Notes: a model not told the origin generated them from the sequence alone. A stretch of DNA of 64,000 nucleotides from Flammeovirga yaeyamensis (GCF_018736045.1 NZ_CP076132.1:3085501-3149500), one strand, 5' to 3'. Shown: positions 8,767 through 16,079, counted from the stretch's first letter. Numbers and translations: made by a program.

Positions 8767-9678
8767 ATGAAAAAGATCAATAATACATTAAAATATATCG
8801 GTTTATTCGGTGCCTCTTTCATTCTATTTTCTTGCAATTTGAATGATGAAAAATCGGATGCATACGGGAACTTCGAAGCGGTGGAAGTGATCGTTTCTGC
8901 AGAGGGAAATGGACCATTAACTCAGTTTACTATTTCTGAAGGTGATCAATTGAAAAAAGATCAAGAAGTGGGTGTGATTGATACCGTAATGTTAGCACTT
9001 CAAAAGGAAGAAGTACTCGCCAATATTCGCAGTTTAGGATCAAAAGTGATGAGCATTCACGAACAAATTGCGGTATATGAGGAGCAACATAAAAAACTAA
9101 TAACTGATAAAGACCGTCTGGAAAAGCTTTTCAAGGCAGAAGCGGCAACACAACAACAATTAGACGAGATCTATGCGGCCATTGCGATTAACGAAAAGCA
9201 ATTGGTAGCCACAAAACGCAAAATTAAAGACAACAATAGAGCGACCATGAGTCAATATGAGCCACTAAGCAAAAAGATTGATGTACTGAATGAACAGATC
9301 AAGAAATCGGTGGTACACTCCCCTATTAACGGTGTGGTTTTAGAAAAATATGCGGAACAAAGTGAGATCACTTCCTATGGAAGACCACTATTTAAAATCG
9401 CTCAGCTTTCTCAATTAAAAGTAAGAGCATACGCTTCAGCAAATCAATTACAAAACGTAAAAGTGGGTCAGGAAGTTACTGTACTTACCGATAGTAAAGA
9501 AGGAGAAATGAATGCCACAAAAGGAAAAATTGAGTGGATTTCATCAAAGTCTGAGTTTACGCCTAAAACGATTCAAACTAAAGAAGAGAGAGTCAACCTT
9601 GTATATGCTTTTAAAGTAGTGGTGGATAATAAAGACGGTAAATTTAGAATTGGAATGCCTGCAGAAATAAACTTCTAA
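8767..9678 (+). CDS. HlyD/YbhG-like periplasmic adaptor lipoprotein
   Basis: Membrane fusion protein of 303 aa. A lipobox (FILFSC, Cys23) predicts a lipid anchor. Next come a biotinyl-lipoyl-like half motif (EAVEVIVSAEGNGPL), a coiled-coil hairpin at about 75-165 and the second lipoyl half (VHSPINGVVLEKYAEQSEI), then a beta-barrel. The order with two ABC ATPases and two ABC-2 permeases is that of the ybhGFSR-type multidrug exporters. It would link the inner-membrane ABC pump to the TolC-type channel. Confidence 0.9.
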   Translation: MKKINNTLKYIGLFGASFILFSCNLNDEKSDAYGNFEAVEVIVSAEGNGPLTQFTISEGDQLKKDQEVGVIDTVMLALQKEEVLANIRSLGSKVMSIHEQIAVYEEQHKKLITDKDRLEKLFKAEAATQQQLDEIYAAIAINEKQLVATKRKIKDNNRATMSQYEPLSKKIDVLNEQIKKSVVHSPINGVVLEKYAEQSEITSYGRPLFKIAQLSQLKVRAYASANQLQNVKVGQEVTVLTDSKEGEMNATKGKIEWISSKSEFTPKTIQTKEERVNLVYAFKVVVDNKDGKFRIGMPAEINF

Positions 9679-9679
9679 A

Positions 9680-10591
9680 GTGATGATAAAAGTAAAGAAT
9701 TTATCAAAAAGCTATGAAGAGGTTGAGGCATTAAAAAACATCTCTTTTGATGTAAAATCAAAGGAAATCTTTGGTTTGATTGGCCCCGACGGAGCCGGCA
9801 AAACAACCCTCATGCGGATCCTCACTTCCCTCCTATTATTTGATGATGGAGAAGTGGAAGTGATGGGTAAATCTCCGATTAAGGATTACCAATTCATCCG
9901 TAATAATATAGGCTATATGCCTGGTAAGTTTTCGTTATATGAAGACTTAACAGTAGAAGAAAACCTTTCTTTCTTCGCCAATATATTCGGTACTACCATA
10001 GAGAAAAGCTACAACTTAATTAAAGATATCTATCAACAGATTGAGCCTTTTAAAAATAGAAAAGCGGGAGCTTTGTCGGGAGGTATGAAACAGAAATTAG
10101 CCCTTTGTGCTGCTTTAATTCATTACCCAAAGATTTTATTCTTAGATGAGCCCACCACAGGTGTTGACCCAGTTTCTAGAAAAGAGTTTTGGCATATCAT
10201 CAAGAAGTTGCATGAGCACGATATCACCATTTTTGTGTCCACGCCTTATATGGATGAAGCGAATTTATGTGATCGAATTGCATTGATTGATAAAGGCGAA
10301 ATTTTAAATATCGATCAACCTCAAAATATCTCCAAGGTATTTGATAAACATCTCTATGGCATTCAATGTAGAGAGGGAAATTATCAGTTAATGAAACACC
10401 TTAGAGCATATGAACATTTTGATAGTGTCTTTCCTTTTGGTGAACAAGTGCATTATACTGATCAAAGAAATGAAGATATCACTGAAGGTATTTATCAATT
10501 TCTCGAATCTAAAGGGTTATCTGATATAAAATTAGAGAAAATCGAATCGACGATTGAAGATGTTTTTATCCGTTTAATGACTAAAAATTAA
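9680..10591 (+). CDS. ABC exporter ATPase, first (YbhF N-half-like)
   Basis: Nucleotide-binding subunit of 303 aa. Walker A is GPDGAGKTT (about 35-43), signature LSGGM (132-136) and Walker B ILFLDEP (152-158). Two catalytic elements are altered: the Q-loop Gln is Gly (GYMPGKFSL, residue 82) and the H-switch His is Pro (VSTPYMDEA, residue 189). The extra C-terminal 80 residues form a regulatory extension common in ABC-2 exporters. It pairs with the next ATPase, which has intact Q- and H-loops but a degenerate signature, so the dimer should have one canonical and one degenerate ATP site. Confidence 0.92.
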   Translation: MMIKVKNLSKSYEEVEALKNISFDVKSKEIFGLIGPDGAGKTTLMRILTSLLLFDDGEVEVMGKSPIKDYQFIRNNIGYMPGKFSLYEDLTVEENLSFFANIFGTTIEKSYNLIKDIYQQIEPFKNRKAGALSGGMKQKLALCAALIHYPKILFLDEPTTGVDPVSRKEFWHIIKKLHEHDITIFVSTPYMDEANLCDRIALIDKGEILNIDQPQNISKVFDKHLYGIQCREGNYQLMKHLRAYEHFDSVFPFGEQVHYTDQRNEDITEGIYQFLESKGLSDIKLEKIESTIEDVFIRLMTKN

Positions 10592-10596
10592 GGGAT

Positions 10597-11337
10597 ATGG
10601 AAAAAATTATTGAAGCACACGAACTCACTAAAAAATTTGGGGAGTTCAAAGCAGTAAATAAAATCTCTTTTGATGTAAAAAAAGGAGAGATATTCGGTTT
10701 CCTTGGTGCCAATGGAGCAGGAAAAAGTACGGCGATGAGAATGCTTACGGGGCTGCTCTCTCCTACTTCTGGTGCTGCCACCGTTGCCGGGTTTGACGTC
10801 TTTTCTCAACAAGAGGAAATTAAGAAGAATATCGGGTATATGTCTCAAAAATTCTCTCTTTACAACGACTTGACGTTAATGGAGAATATCACCTTTTATG
10901 GTGGCATTTACGGACTCTCCTCTAACGAAATTAAAGAAAGAGGTGCCCTGTTAATTGATCGACTGGGCTTAACGGATATCAAGAAAAAACTCTTGAAAGA
11001 AGTGCCTTTAGGATGGAAACAAAAAATTGCATTTTCAGTAGCTACACTTCACAATCCGAAAATTGTGTTTTTAGATGAACCTACTGGAGGTGTTGATCCA
11101 ATTACAAGACGTCAATTCTGGGAAATGATTTACGAAAAAGCAGATCAGGGCATGACTGTTTTCGTGACTACCCACTATATGGATGAAGCAGAATACTGTC
11201 ATAGAATTTCTATGATGGTGCATGGTGAAATTCATGGATATGGCTCTCCAAATCAATTAAAAGAAGAATTTAACGCTCAGAATATGGATGAAGTATTCAT
11301 CCACTTAGCTAGGGGCGATCAATATAAACTGAAATAA
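10597..11337 (+). CDS. ABC exporter ATPase, second (YbhF C-half-like)
   Basis: Nucleotide-binding subunit of 246 aa with Walker A GANGAGKST (37-45), Q-loop Gln84, Walker B IVFLDEP (about 156-162) and H-switch His193 (TTHYMDEAE). The signature LSGGQ is replaced by PLGWKQ (137-142), a change also known from the C-terminal half of E. coli YbhF. The two halves fused in YbhF are thus separate genes here. It lies five bases after the first ATPase gene and four before the first permease. Confidence 0.92.
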   Translation: MEKIIEAHELTKKFGEFKAVNKISFDVKKGEIFGFLGANGAGKSTAMRMLTGLLSPTSGAATVAGFDVFSQQEEIKKNIGYMSQKFSLYNDLTLMENITFYGGIYGLSSNEIKERGALLIDRLGLTDIKKKLLKEVPLGWKQKIAFSVATLHNPKIVFLDEPTGGVDPITRRQFWEMIYEKADQGMTVFVTTHYMDEAEYCHRISMMVHGEIHGYGSPNQLKEEFNAQNMDEVFIHLARGDQYKLK

Positions 11338-11341
11338 AGTT

Positions 11342-12457
11342 ATGGATCGTTTAAAAGGAATTATAAAAAAGGAGTTCTATCATATCTTCCGAGATAAAAG
11401 AACTTTATTGATTTTGTTCGGTATACCCATTGTACAAATCGTATTATTTGGGTTTGCCATTTCTACAGAAATAAAAGAGGTGAAAATTGCATTATTGAAC
11501 CAAGCGAACGATGAAGCAAGTCATACCTTAGTAGATAAAATACTCTCCACCTCTTATTTTCAAGTTGATGAACTGATTCAGAATGAAGCTGGAATTAACG
11601 AGTCTTTCAAAAAAGGAAAAATTAAAGCGGCGCTAGTTATCCCTCCGAATTTCGAAAGTGATATCAGAAAAAATAATACGGCAAATATTCAGATCATTTG
11701 TGATGCTTCGGATCCTAACACAGGAACCCAAATTGGTGCTTATTTAGAAGGTCAAATACAAGGTTTTATTTATGGAAATGCTCAAAAATCAAAAGGAATA
11801 AGACCACCTATTCAAATCAATACAGAAATACAAATGAGGTACAATCCTGAGTTGAAATCGGCTTACTCTTTTGTGCCCGGATTAATTACCATTATTCTGA
11901 TGTTGATCTGTACCATGATGACTTCAATAGCCATTACTAGAGAGATTGAAACAGGTACCATGGAGGTGTTATTGGCCTCTCCTATGCATCCTGCAACCAT
12001 CATTTTGGGCAAAGTGATTCCCTATTTGGCCTTATCATTTACGATTGCCATTTTCATTTTATTTCTAGGAAAGTTTGTTTTTGGAGTGCCTATTCTAGCA
12101 CACTTCGGCTTATTGATCTTCGAGATATTATTGTACTGCTTGGTGGTATTGGCCTTGGGGATATTTATCTCCACCATTGCAAAAACGCAACAATTGGCGT
12201 TAATGATCTCCTTATTTGCATTGTTTTTACCTACAATGTTGTTATCGGGCTTCATTTTTCCAATTCATAATATGCCACTTCCGTTACAAATGGTGACCAA
12301 AGTAATTCCTGCCACTTACTTTAATATTATCATTAAAGCATTAATGCTAAAAGGAGCAACTTTGGCTGAAATATGGAAAGAGACGGCTATTCTAGGTGGT
12401 ATATTTATCTTCTTAGTTGGGGTGAGTATCAAAAGATTTAATATAAGATTAGGGTAA
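11342..12457 (+). CDS. ABC-2 type permease (YbhS-like)
   Basis: Inner-membrane permease of 371 aa. One N-terminal helix (about 20-40, after the KKEFYHIFRDKRT motif) is followed by a large periplasmic loop (about 45-170) and five C-terminal helices, the layout of ABC2_membrane_3 proteins. The motif REIETGTMEVLLASPM is the coupling region that meets the ATPase. It starts four bases after the ATPase gene and is followed two bases later by its paralogue, so the pair likely forms a heterodimer. Confidence 0.9.
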   Translation: MDRLKGIIKKEFYHIFRDKRTLLILFGIPIVQIVLFGFAISTEIKEVKIALLNQANDEASHTLVDKILSTSYFQVDELIQNEAGINESFKKGKIKAALVIPPNFESDIRKNNTANIQIICDASDPNTGTQIGAYLEGQIQGFIYGNAQKSKGIRPPIQINTEIQMRYNPELKSAYSFVPGLITIILMLICTMMTSIAITREIETGTMEVLLASPMHPATIILGKVIPYLALSFTIAIFILFLGKFVFGVPILAHFGLLIFEILLYCLVVLALGIFISTIAKTQQLALMISLFALFLPTMLLSGFIFPIHNMPLPLQMVTKVIPATYFNIIIKALMLKGATLAEIWKETAILGGIFIFLVGVSIKRFNIRLG

Positions 12458-12459
12458 TT

Positions 12460-13575
12460 ATGGAAAGATTTAAATTTATTCTTCAGAAAGAATTCAAACA
12501 GATCTTTAGAGATAAGGGAATGTTACCTATCATCTTTGTGATGCCCATTATGCAGTTAATGGTATTGTCTTTTGCCGCTACTTTTGATATACATAATATC
12601 AATTTAGAAATTATCGACAAAGATCAATCTCCGGTATCGCATCAATTAATCTCTAAATATGAGGCTTCTAGTTATTTCAACATCATCAGTAATTTACCTT
12701 ATGATGCTGATAATGGAGAAAGCTTACAAAAAGGGGAAGCAGTAATCATTTTAGAAATCCCTAAAGATTTCGAGAAAAATATCATCCAAAGTCAACCGAC
12801 CAATTTATCAGCTAAAGTGGATGCCATTGATGGAATGAGTGCGGGTGTTTCTGTAAATTATGCACAGTCAATTATTCGAGATTTTCAAGATGACTACATT
12901 CAAGAACATGGTTTATTGTTAGGAAAACCCTCAATGAACATCAAAATATCCAATTTAAACTGGTACAACAATAGTCTAAACTATAAATTTTATATGGTAC
13001 CTGGACTTTTGGTATTATTGGTAAGTATGATTGGTATGTTTCTTACTTCAATGAATATTGTGAAAGAAAAAGAGATTGGTACCATAGAACAATTGAATGT
13101 TACGCCTATTACCAAAGCGGAGTTTATCATTGGAAAACTATTCCCTTTTTGGTGTATTGGTATGTTTGTCCTCAGCTTGGGATTAACATTAGCAAAACTA
13201 GTATTTGATATCCCAATTCAGGGTCCACTTTACATTGTCTTTGCTTTTGCCATGCTGTACTTGTTTGTTGTATTGGGTTTGGGTTTAATTATCTCCACTC
13301 TAGCCGACACACAACAACAGTCAATGTTTATCGCTTGGTTCTTTATGATCGTTTTCGTCTTATTGAGTGGTTTGTTTACCCCTATCGAAAACATGCCAGG
13401 TTGGGCTCAGGATCTGACATTATTAAATCCTGTAAGGTATTTTATTGAGATCATGAGAAACGTATTACTAAAAGGTGCTTCTTGGGCTGATGTTAAAATG
13501 AATTTCTATATTATTGGGATATATGGGGTTATTATTAATTCACTTGCAGTATTACTTTACAGGAAAACAAATTAA
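12460..13575 (+). CDS. ABC-2 type permease (YbhR-like)
   Basis: Second permease, also 371 aa and with the same layout: KEFKQIFRDKGM followed by a helix, a periplasmic domain to about 175, and five helices. The coupling motif is KEKEIGTIEQLNVTPI. It is last in the efflux operon. No classical terminator with a T-run is seen after the stop, only a weak A/T stem near 13590-13611. Confidence 0.9.
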   Translation: MERFKFILQKEFKQIFRDKGMLPIIFVMPIMQLMVLSFAATFDIHNINLEIIDKDQSPVSHQLISKYEASSYFNIISNLPYDADNGESLQKGEAVIILEIPKDFEKNIIQSQPTNLSAKVDAIDGMSAGVSVNYAQSIIRDFQDDYIQEHGLLLGKPSMNIKISNLNWYNNSLNYKFYMVPGLLVLLVSMIGMFLTSMNIVKEKEIGTIEQLNVTPITKAEFIIGKLFPFWCIGMFVLSLGLTLAKLVFDIPIQGPLYIVFAFAMLYLFVVLGLGLIISTLADTQQQSMFIAWFFMIVFVLLSGLFTPIENMPGWAQDLTLLNPVRYFIEIMRNVLLKGASWADVKMNFYIIGIYGVIINSLAVLLYRKTN

Positions 13576-13659
13576 TAGCTGTTTTCATCAATTTAACCTT
13601 TAAAAATTGATATAGACAGATGAGGTTACTAATATTGCATCAAATTTTTTAAAAGAACC

Positions 13660-14184
13660 ATGACCACAGAATTAGTTGACTTATTAAAAATGACACTTCC
13701 AGCGGGTATTGTCCTTGTAAGTGCATTTTATATAGTAAAAATGTTCCTACAAAAGGAATATGATGTGTTATCTATCAAAATGAAAACAGATCAACAAGAG
13801 CAAACACTACCATTAAAGCTTCAAGCTTATGAAAGGCTAGCTTTGTTCTTGGAAAGAATATCTTATAGAGAATTATTGGATCGTACGAATTACGAGGAGT
13901 TAGACGCAATCACTACTCAACAAGTTTTAATCATGACGATCAAGGAAGAATTTAACCATAACCTATCGCAACAAATCTACATTTCCCCAGATTTATGGGA
14001 AATGGTAAGAGGTGCAAAGGAACAATCTATTTCTTTTATTAATTCGACAGCGAAAGCATTAAATAAAGATGCCCATGGTGTTGAATTAGCAAAAGCGATT
14101 TTAGAGCAAAGTATTGCGGAGGAAATGTCTCCTACCGACTTGGCTTTAAATGAACTAAAAAAAGAAGTACAAGTATTATTCTAA
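13660..14184 (+). CDS. DUF7935-like single-pass membrane protein
   Basis: Protein of 174 aa with one N-terminal membrane helix (about 11-29) and a helical soluble part. LPLKLQAYERLALFLERI (about 51-68) is a motif I associate with a conserved Bacteroidota family labelled DUF7935; the function is unknown. It sits between the efflux operon and the small RNA array, with no shared operon structure evident. The family assignment is from memory. Confidence 0.7.
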   Translation: MTTELVDLLKMTLPAGIVLVSAFYIVKMFLQKEYDVLSIKMKTDQQEQTLPLKLQAYERLALFLERISYRELLDRTNYEELDAITTQQVLIMTIKEEFNHNLSQQIYISPDLWEMVRGAKEQSISFINSTAKALNKDAHGVELAKAILEQSIAEEMSPTDLALNELKKEVQVLF

Positions 14185-14266
14185 TTATTTACAGTCATTA
14201 ATCTGTATTATATTTTGTTAGAAACGAAAAGTATAATCTGATTTATTGATCAATTATATTTGTGTC

Positions 14267-14381
14267 ATCAAATTTTGAAACACACTCAGTTTACTGAGTT
14301 GAAAAATATAAAAGATTAAGAGTAATAGTTAGTTTTTGGGTTATGATAAAAGAGTTAGGAGTTTCTCCTAACTCTTTTTTT
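14267..14381 (+). ncRNA. Array small RNA, copy 1
   Basis: 5' hairpin ACTCAG...CTGAGT (14284-14299), linker variant with AAGATTAAGAG, and a perfect 14-bp terminator stem (14348-14361 with 14365-14378, loop TTT) plus T-run. Unlike the other copies it has no CGTTA box; instead TATATTTG (14255-14262) matches the housekeeping -7 box. Transcript ends are predicted from these signals. Confidence 0.7.
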
Positions 14382-14466
14382 ATATCTATACTTGAATTTC
14401 TCTCAGCTATAAATTTAACGATATAAAGTTGTTAAAATTGATTAAAATTTATTTACTCTATTTTTT

Positions 14467-14491
14467 AAACCTCAATTCAAACATATCGTTA
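14467..14491 (+). promoter_or_regulatory. ECF-like promoter of array RNA 2
   Basis: AAACC (14467-14471), 15 bp, CGTTA (14487-14491). The more upstream TTSACA box seen in other copies is weak here (TTACTC, 14453-14458). Confidence 0.5.
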
Positions 14492-14498
14492 TTATAAC

Positions 14499-14619
14499 TA
14501 TAAAATGAATAGACATTCACAATCAGATTATCTGATTTAAAGATATATAGAAAGATAAGAGTAATAGTTAGTTTTTGGGTTATGTTAAAAAGAGCATCAG
14601 GTTTCCTGATGCTCTTTTT
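14499..14619 (+). ncRNA. Array small RNA, copy 2
   Basis: 5' hairpin AATCAGA-tta-TCTGATT (14521-14537), full consensus linker (14552-14581) ending GGGTTATG, and a perfect terminator stem AGAGCATCAGG-ttt-CCTGATGCTCT with T-run to 14619. The start is set about 8 nt after CGTTA. Confidence 0.75.
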
Positions 14620-14653
14620 GTATATAAAAAACTCATCAAAACGTTAATGCTTA

Positions 14654-14694
14654 TTCACAATTTCACAAAAACTAAAATATTATAAATAGCGTTA
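14654..14694 (+). promoter_or_regulatory. ECF-like promoter of array RNA 3
   Basis: TTCACA (14654-14659), AAACT (14669-14673), 16 bp, CGTTA (14690-14694). Confidence 0.5.
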
Positions 14695-14701
14695 CTAATT
14701 A

Positions 14702-14818
14702 TATAAAATGAATAGACATTCACAGTCAGTTTAACTGATTTAAAGATACATAGAAAGATAAGAGTAATAGTTAGTTTTTGGGTTGAAAAGAGCCTGGAGT
14801 TTCTCCAAGCTCTTTTTT
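14702..14818 (+). ncRNA. Array small RNA, copy 3
   Basis: 5' hairpin TCAG-tttaa-CTGA (14726-14738), consensus linker from 14755, terminator AGAGCcTGGAG-ttt-CTCCAaGCTCT with one mismatch and T-run to 14818. The leader ATGAATAGACATTCAC is shared with copy 2. Confidence 0.75.
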
Positions 14819-14971
14819 GTATTTATATAAAAATAGTATTGTTACTTAAAATTATCCCCTATTCTTAAATCACCTATTAAATATCATACTATCAGTTTTT
14901 TAATATGTAATATTCTATTTTTTAGATAGGGAAATTGATACAATCTATCACGTAGATTTCATTAATTTTTG

Positions 14972-15012
14972 TTCACAATAAAAACTTAACCTATACCTGA
15001 CTTTAAACGTTA
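14972..15012 (+). promoter_or_regulatory. ECF-like promoter of array RNA 4
   Basis: TTCACA (14972-14977), TAACC (14987-14991), 16 bp, CGTTA (15008-15012). It follows an enlarged spacer (about 110 extra bases, 14820-14960) in which no unit can be recognised. Confidence 0.5.
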
Positions 15013-15019
15013 AAAAAAT

Positions 15020-15139
15020 ATAACAAATAAAAGAGAAATCAATCGTTTATTCGATTTTAAGATATAAAGAAAGATAAGAGTAATAGTTAGTTTTTGGGTT
15101 ATGACGAAAGAGCATTAGGTTTCCTAGTGCTCTTTTTTT
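15020..15139 (+). ncRNA. Array small RNA, copy 4
   Basis: 5' hairpin AATCG-tttatt-CGATT (15041-15056), different in sequence and loop from the neighbours but still paired. Consensus linker from 15071; terminator AGAGCATTAGG-ttt-CCTAGTGCTCT keeps pairing through a T-G wobble; T-run to 15139. Confidence 0.75.
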
Positions 15140-15173
15140 GTCCTTTAAAGCAGATAAATTCTATTAAATCTTA

Positions 15174-15213
15174 TTGACAATATCGCTTAAACCAAATGAA
15201 AGATTGAACGTTA
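15174..15213 (+). promoter_or_regulatory. ECF-like promoter of array RNA 5
   Basis: TTGACA (15174-15179), AAACC (15189-15193), 15 bp, CGTTA (15209-15213). The block TTATTGACAATATC is almost identical before copy 7. Confidence 0.55.
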
Positions 15214-15220
15214 TATATAA

Positions 15221-15333
15221 TAAATGAATTGATATTCACAATCAGTTTAACTGATTTAAAGATACATAGAAAGATAAGAGTAATAGTTAGTTTTTAGTAA
15301 AAAGAGCCTGGAGTTTCTCCAAGCTCTTTTTTT
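15221..15333 (+). ncRNA. Array small RNA, copy 5
   Basis: 5' hairpin AATCAG-tttaa-CTGATT (15240-15256), linker from 15271 that ends TTTTTAGTAA, so the GGGTT segment is lost. The terminator stem equals that of copy 3, with T-run to 15333. Loss of GGGTT could change its target range. Confidence 0.72.
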
Positions 15334-15377
15334 GTATTGAAACATTAATATTTAAGATAATTTTATGTTAATTTTTA

Positions 15378-15418
15378 TTGACAAATAATTAGAAACCTAC
15401 CTATTAAACTTACCGTTA
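15378..15418 (+). promoter_or_regulatory. ECF-like promoter of array RNA 6
   Basis: TTGACA (15378-15383), AAACC (15393-15397), 16 bp, CGTTA (15414-15418). Confidence 0.55.
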
Positions 15419-15425
15419 AATAGTT

Positions 15426-15538
15426 AGAATTCAGAAAGAAATAATATCAGGAAACTGATTAAAGATATATAGAAAGATAAGAGTAATAGTTAGTTTTTGG
15501 GTTGAAAAGAGCTTGGAGTTTCTCCTGGCTCTTTTTTT
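15426..15538 (+). ncRNA. Array small RNA, copy 6
   Basis: 5' hairpin ATCAG-gaaa-CTGAT (15446-15459) with a GNRA-type tetraloop, consensus linker from 15474, terminator AGAGCTTGGAG-ttt-CTCCTGGCTCT with one wobble and one mismatch, T-run to 15538. Confidence 0.75.
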
Positions 15539-15580
15539 ATTACTTAGCTTATTTAAGCCTTGAATTAATATTAAATGTTA

Positions 15581-15620
15581 TTGACAATATCATTTAAACC
15601 CTAATGACGAAAGTTCGTTA
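15581..15620 (+). promoter_or_regulatory. ECF-like promoter of array RNA 7
   Basis: TTGACA (15581-15586), AAACC (15596-15600), 15 bp, CGTTA (15616-15620). Confidence 0.55.
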
Positions 15621-15627
15621 TAACAAA

Positions 15628-15742
15628 TAAATGAATAGATATTCACATCAGTAAATGCTGATTTAAGATATATAGAAAGATAAGAGTAATAGTTAGTTTT
15701 TGGGTTAAAAAGAGTTTGGAGTTTCTCCTAGCTCTTTTTTTT
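15628..15742 (+). ncRNA. Array small RNA, copy 7
   Basis: 5' hairpin ATCAG-taaatg-CTGAT (15647-15662), consensus linker from 15677, terminator AGAGTTTGGAG-ttt-CTCCTAGCTCT with a wobble and one mismatch, T-run to 15742. Confidence 0.75.
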
Positions 15743-15828
15743 ATTCCCTCCATTTTACAATCTAAAATTATGGTAAACAATTTTGACATAAACCTCTAAT
15801 CTCAAATAGGAAACATCGTTATGATAAA

Positions 15829-15949
15829 TAAAATTTAAGAAAAATAAATCCGTTATTCTGATTATAAGACATATAGAAAGTTAAGAGTAATTGTTAGTTT
15901 TTGGGGTATGAAAAAAAAGAGCATTAGGTATGCTTAGTACTCTTTTTTT
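15829..15949 (+). ncRNA. Array small RNA, copy 8 (diverged)
   Basis: 5' hairpin AATCcG-ttatt-CtGATT (15847-15863) with one mismatch, linker changed at three or more positions (AAGTTAAGAG, AATTGTTAG, GGGGT), terminator with tatg loop and several non-Watson-Crick pairs, T-run to 15949. CGTTA (15817-15821) and TTGACA (15783-15788) are present, but AAACC lies 22 bp before CGTTA, so promoter spacing is off. It may be decaying or a specialised variant. Confidence 0.55.
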
Positions 15950-16028
15950 ATTAAATCAATCTGATTAATAAAATATATACTACACAACTTAAATGAACAA
16001 TTATTCATTTAATATTGAATTAATTACA

Positions 16029-16079
16029 ATTGTATTAACCGGACTTCAATATTGTATTAATTGCTTTAGAAATTGTATT
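16029..16079 (+). promoter_or_regulatory. Three phased ATTGTATT repeats before sigma gene
   Basis: ATTGTATT occurs at 16029-16036, 16051-16058 and 16072-16079, 22 and 21 bp apart, about two helix turns. Such phasing suits a protein binding one DNA face. The owner protein is unknown, and the region is AT-rich, so chance is possible. Confidence 0.35.

Larger units (their letters stand above)
14255..15949 (+). repeat. Tandem array of eight small RNA units
   Basis: Eight units each contain a nearly invariant linker with the core AGTAATAGTTAGTTTTTGGG. The linkers (AAGATAAGAG or variant) begin at 14312, 14552, 14755, 15071, 15271, 15474, 15677 and 15878, so the spacing is 200-203 bp in five of seven intervals (240 and 316 in the others). 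Each unit has a short 5' hairpin before the linker and an AGAG...CTCT terminator after it. The DNA between units is diverged except for promoter-like boxes. No open frame is shared. The pattern is that of duplicated noncoding RNA genes rather than a mobile or coding repeat. Confidence 0.85.

Noticed and set aside
10137-11110. Recent duplication of ABC ATPase genes
   Set aside because: The two proteins differ in most positions and show complementary motif losses, as in long-standing heterodimers.
14506-14740. Short leader peptides starting at ATGAATAGACAT in array copies 2, 3, 5, 7
   Set aside because: The frames stop after 11, 8, 2 and 7 codons and the codons are not conserved, whereas the hairpin is; the ATG is absent in copies 1, 4, 6 and 8.
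14255-15949. CRISPR array
   Set aside because: Repeats are about 120 bp with internal hairpin and terminator and 80-200 bp variable gaps that hold promoter boxes; spacer size and repeat length do not fit, and no cas gene is near.
14255-15949. MITE, REP or integron cassette repeat
   Set aside because: No terminal inverted repeats, target duplications or attC-like ends, no transposase or integrase; each unit is directional and ends in a terminator.
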